A DNA stretch of 6,896 nucleotides. Origin: Candidatus Micrarchaeaceae archaeon. Its GTDB lineage: Archaea; Micrarchaeota; Micrarchaeia; Micrarchaeales; Micrarchaeaceae. The notes beneath the pieces were generated by a model. The model was not told where the DNA came from. It ran no database searches and was given only the letters and a program-made list of their open reading frames with translations. Positions 6,733-6,896 of this stretch are shown piece by piece. The stretch lies in contig DAIDAQ010000006.1 of assembly GCA_027310535.1 (NCBI GenBank), forward strand, positions 1 through 6,896. Reading direction: 5' to 3'. The position numbers and the translations under genes were made by a program. Every line of letters begins with the position of its first letter. The stretch's first letter is position 1.

Positions 6733-6744
6733 AAAGCATTATAC
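6733..6744 (+). promoter_or_regulatory. AAAGC/TATA-like promoter motif
   Basis: AAAGC (6733-6737) followed by ATTATAC (6738-6744) repeats the pattern seen before smc. Initiation would be expected near 6766-6768, where the 9-bp inverted repeat begins. No + strand gene is evident downstream before the window ends, so its target, if any, is unknown. Confidence 0.3.
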
Positions 6745-6754
6745 AGAGGCGTAA

Positions 6755-6767
6755 GGGCTTTGTCCAA
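6755..6767 (-). mobile_element. Possible terminal end of an insertion sequence
   Basis: GGGCTTTGTCCAA has the G-rich, TGTCCAA-containing look of terminal inverted repeats of some IS5-type elements. It lies about 50 bases beyond the stop of the minus-strand transposase-like frame at 6819-6896, which is where a right end would be expected. Only one end is in the window, so the inverted partner and target duplication cannot be verified. Confidence 0.25.
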
Positions 6768-6793
6768 TAACTACTGAAAGGTGGCAGTAGTTA
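6768..6793. repeat. Perfect 9-bp inverted repeat with 8-base loop
   Basis: TAACTACTG (6768-6776) and CAGTAGTTA (6785-6793) are exact reverse complements around the loop AAAGGTGG. On either strand it would form a stable small hairpin. It sits between the IS-end-like sequence and the stop of the transposase-like frame, so it may be a subterminal hairpin or terminator of that element. Alternatively it is a hairpin at the 5' end of a transcript from the motif at 6733-6744. Confidence 0.6.
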
Positions 6794-6818
6794 ACACTAA
6801 TCTTGTGGTATCTGTGAA

Positions 6819-6896
6819 TCACGTCAAAAATGTATTGTAAACCACTGCCTTCAGGAGCAATTCTTTCTCCTTCATTTCATCGGTTCTCGAGAATGT
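6819..6896 (-). pseudogene. Partial minus-strand frame resembling the C-terminus of a second transposase
   Basis: Read from the window edge on the minus strand, 25 codons run open to a TGA. The peptide ends FSRTDEMKEKELLLKAVVYN and then four more residues. The spacing of SR, a basic/acidic helix, LLLK and the final VYN resembles the last helix of IS4/IS5-type DDE transposases, which commonly end in K-E-x-x-L-K-x-x-x-Y-N. It is unlike the remnant at 73-300, so it is not the other half of the same element. The piece is very short and cut by the window edge, so whether the gene is intact outside is unknown. The antisense frame from ATG 6830 is also open but looks like nothing recognisable. Confidence 0.4.

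Noticed and set aside
6830..6896. Open + strand frame from ATG at 6830 to the window edge
   Set aside because: It is short, has no Shine-Dalgarno site and its peptide is unrecognisable; the opposite strand reads as a more plausible transposase tail.
1..6896. CRISPR array, tandem repeats, rRNA genes or riboswitches
   Set aside because: No regularly spaced repeats, rRNA-like conserved segments or recognisable riboswitch cores were seen in any gap.

Overview
This looks like archaeal chromosome. Four intact genes on the + strand fill most of it: a geranylgeranyl reductase-family flavoprotein (archaeal lipid saturation), RNA polymerase subunit RpoK, an SMC chromosome-structure ATPase, and an archaeal/ER-type (S26B) signal peptidase. 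Archaeal hallmarks seen directly are the RpoK/Rpb6 subunit, TATA-box promoters with an AAAGC element just upstream, GGTGA Shine-Dalgarno sites, and frequent AGG and ATA codons. The lineage cannot be fixed from sequence alone. Tight packing and divergent proteins would suit a small-genome (DPANN or Micrarchaeota-like) archaeon or a Thermoplasmata relative, but that is a guess.

Layout. Positions 1-300 hold the C-terminal end of a DDE transposase whose frame is closed by a stop at 64-66, so it is a remnant. A short gap with a weak promoter candidate (380-389) leads into the reductase (446-1891). rpoK (1903-2109) follows 11 bases later behind a GGTGA site and is probably co-transcribed with it. 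The 246-base gap 2110-2355 contains a cluster of potential hairpins between two promoter-like sequences; the second is a strong, near-leaderless promoter for smc (2356-5700). The signal peptidase (5705-6697) starts 4 bases after the smc stop, and its Shine-Dalgarno site overlaps that stop codon, so the two are almost certainly co-transcribed. The last 200 bases carry a short inverted repeat after the signal peptidase gene, another AAAGC/TATA-like motif, a perfect 9-bp inverted repeat, and a minus-strand partial frame resembling the extreme C-terminus of a second, different transposase.

How the genes relate. They serve separate housekeeping roles (membrane lipid reduction, transcription, chromosome segregation, protein secretion) and do not form an obvious pathway. 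No kleisin (ScpA) or ScpB partner lies next to smc within the window. I see no clearly new multi-gene system. The most unusual items are the architecture of the signal peptidase (three N-terminal membrane segments and an insert of about 110 residues inside the catalytic domain) and the possibly structured rpoK-smc intergenic region.
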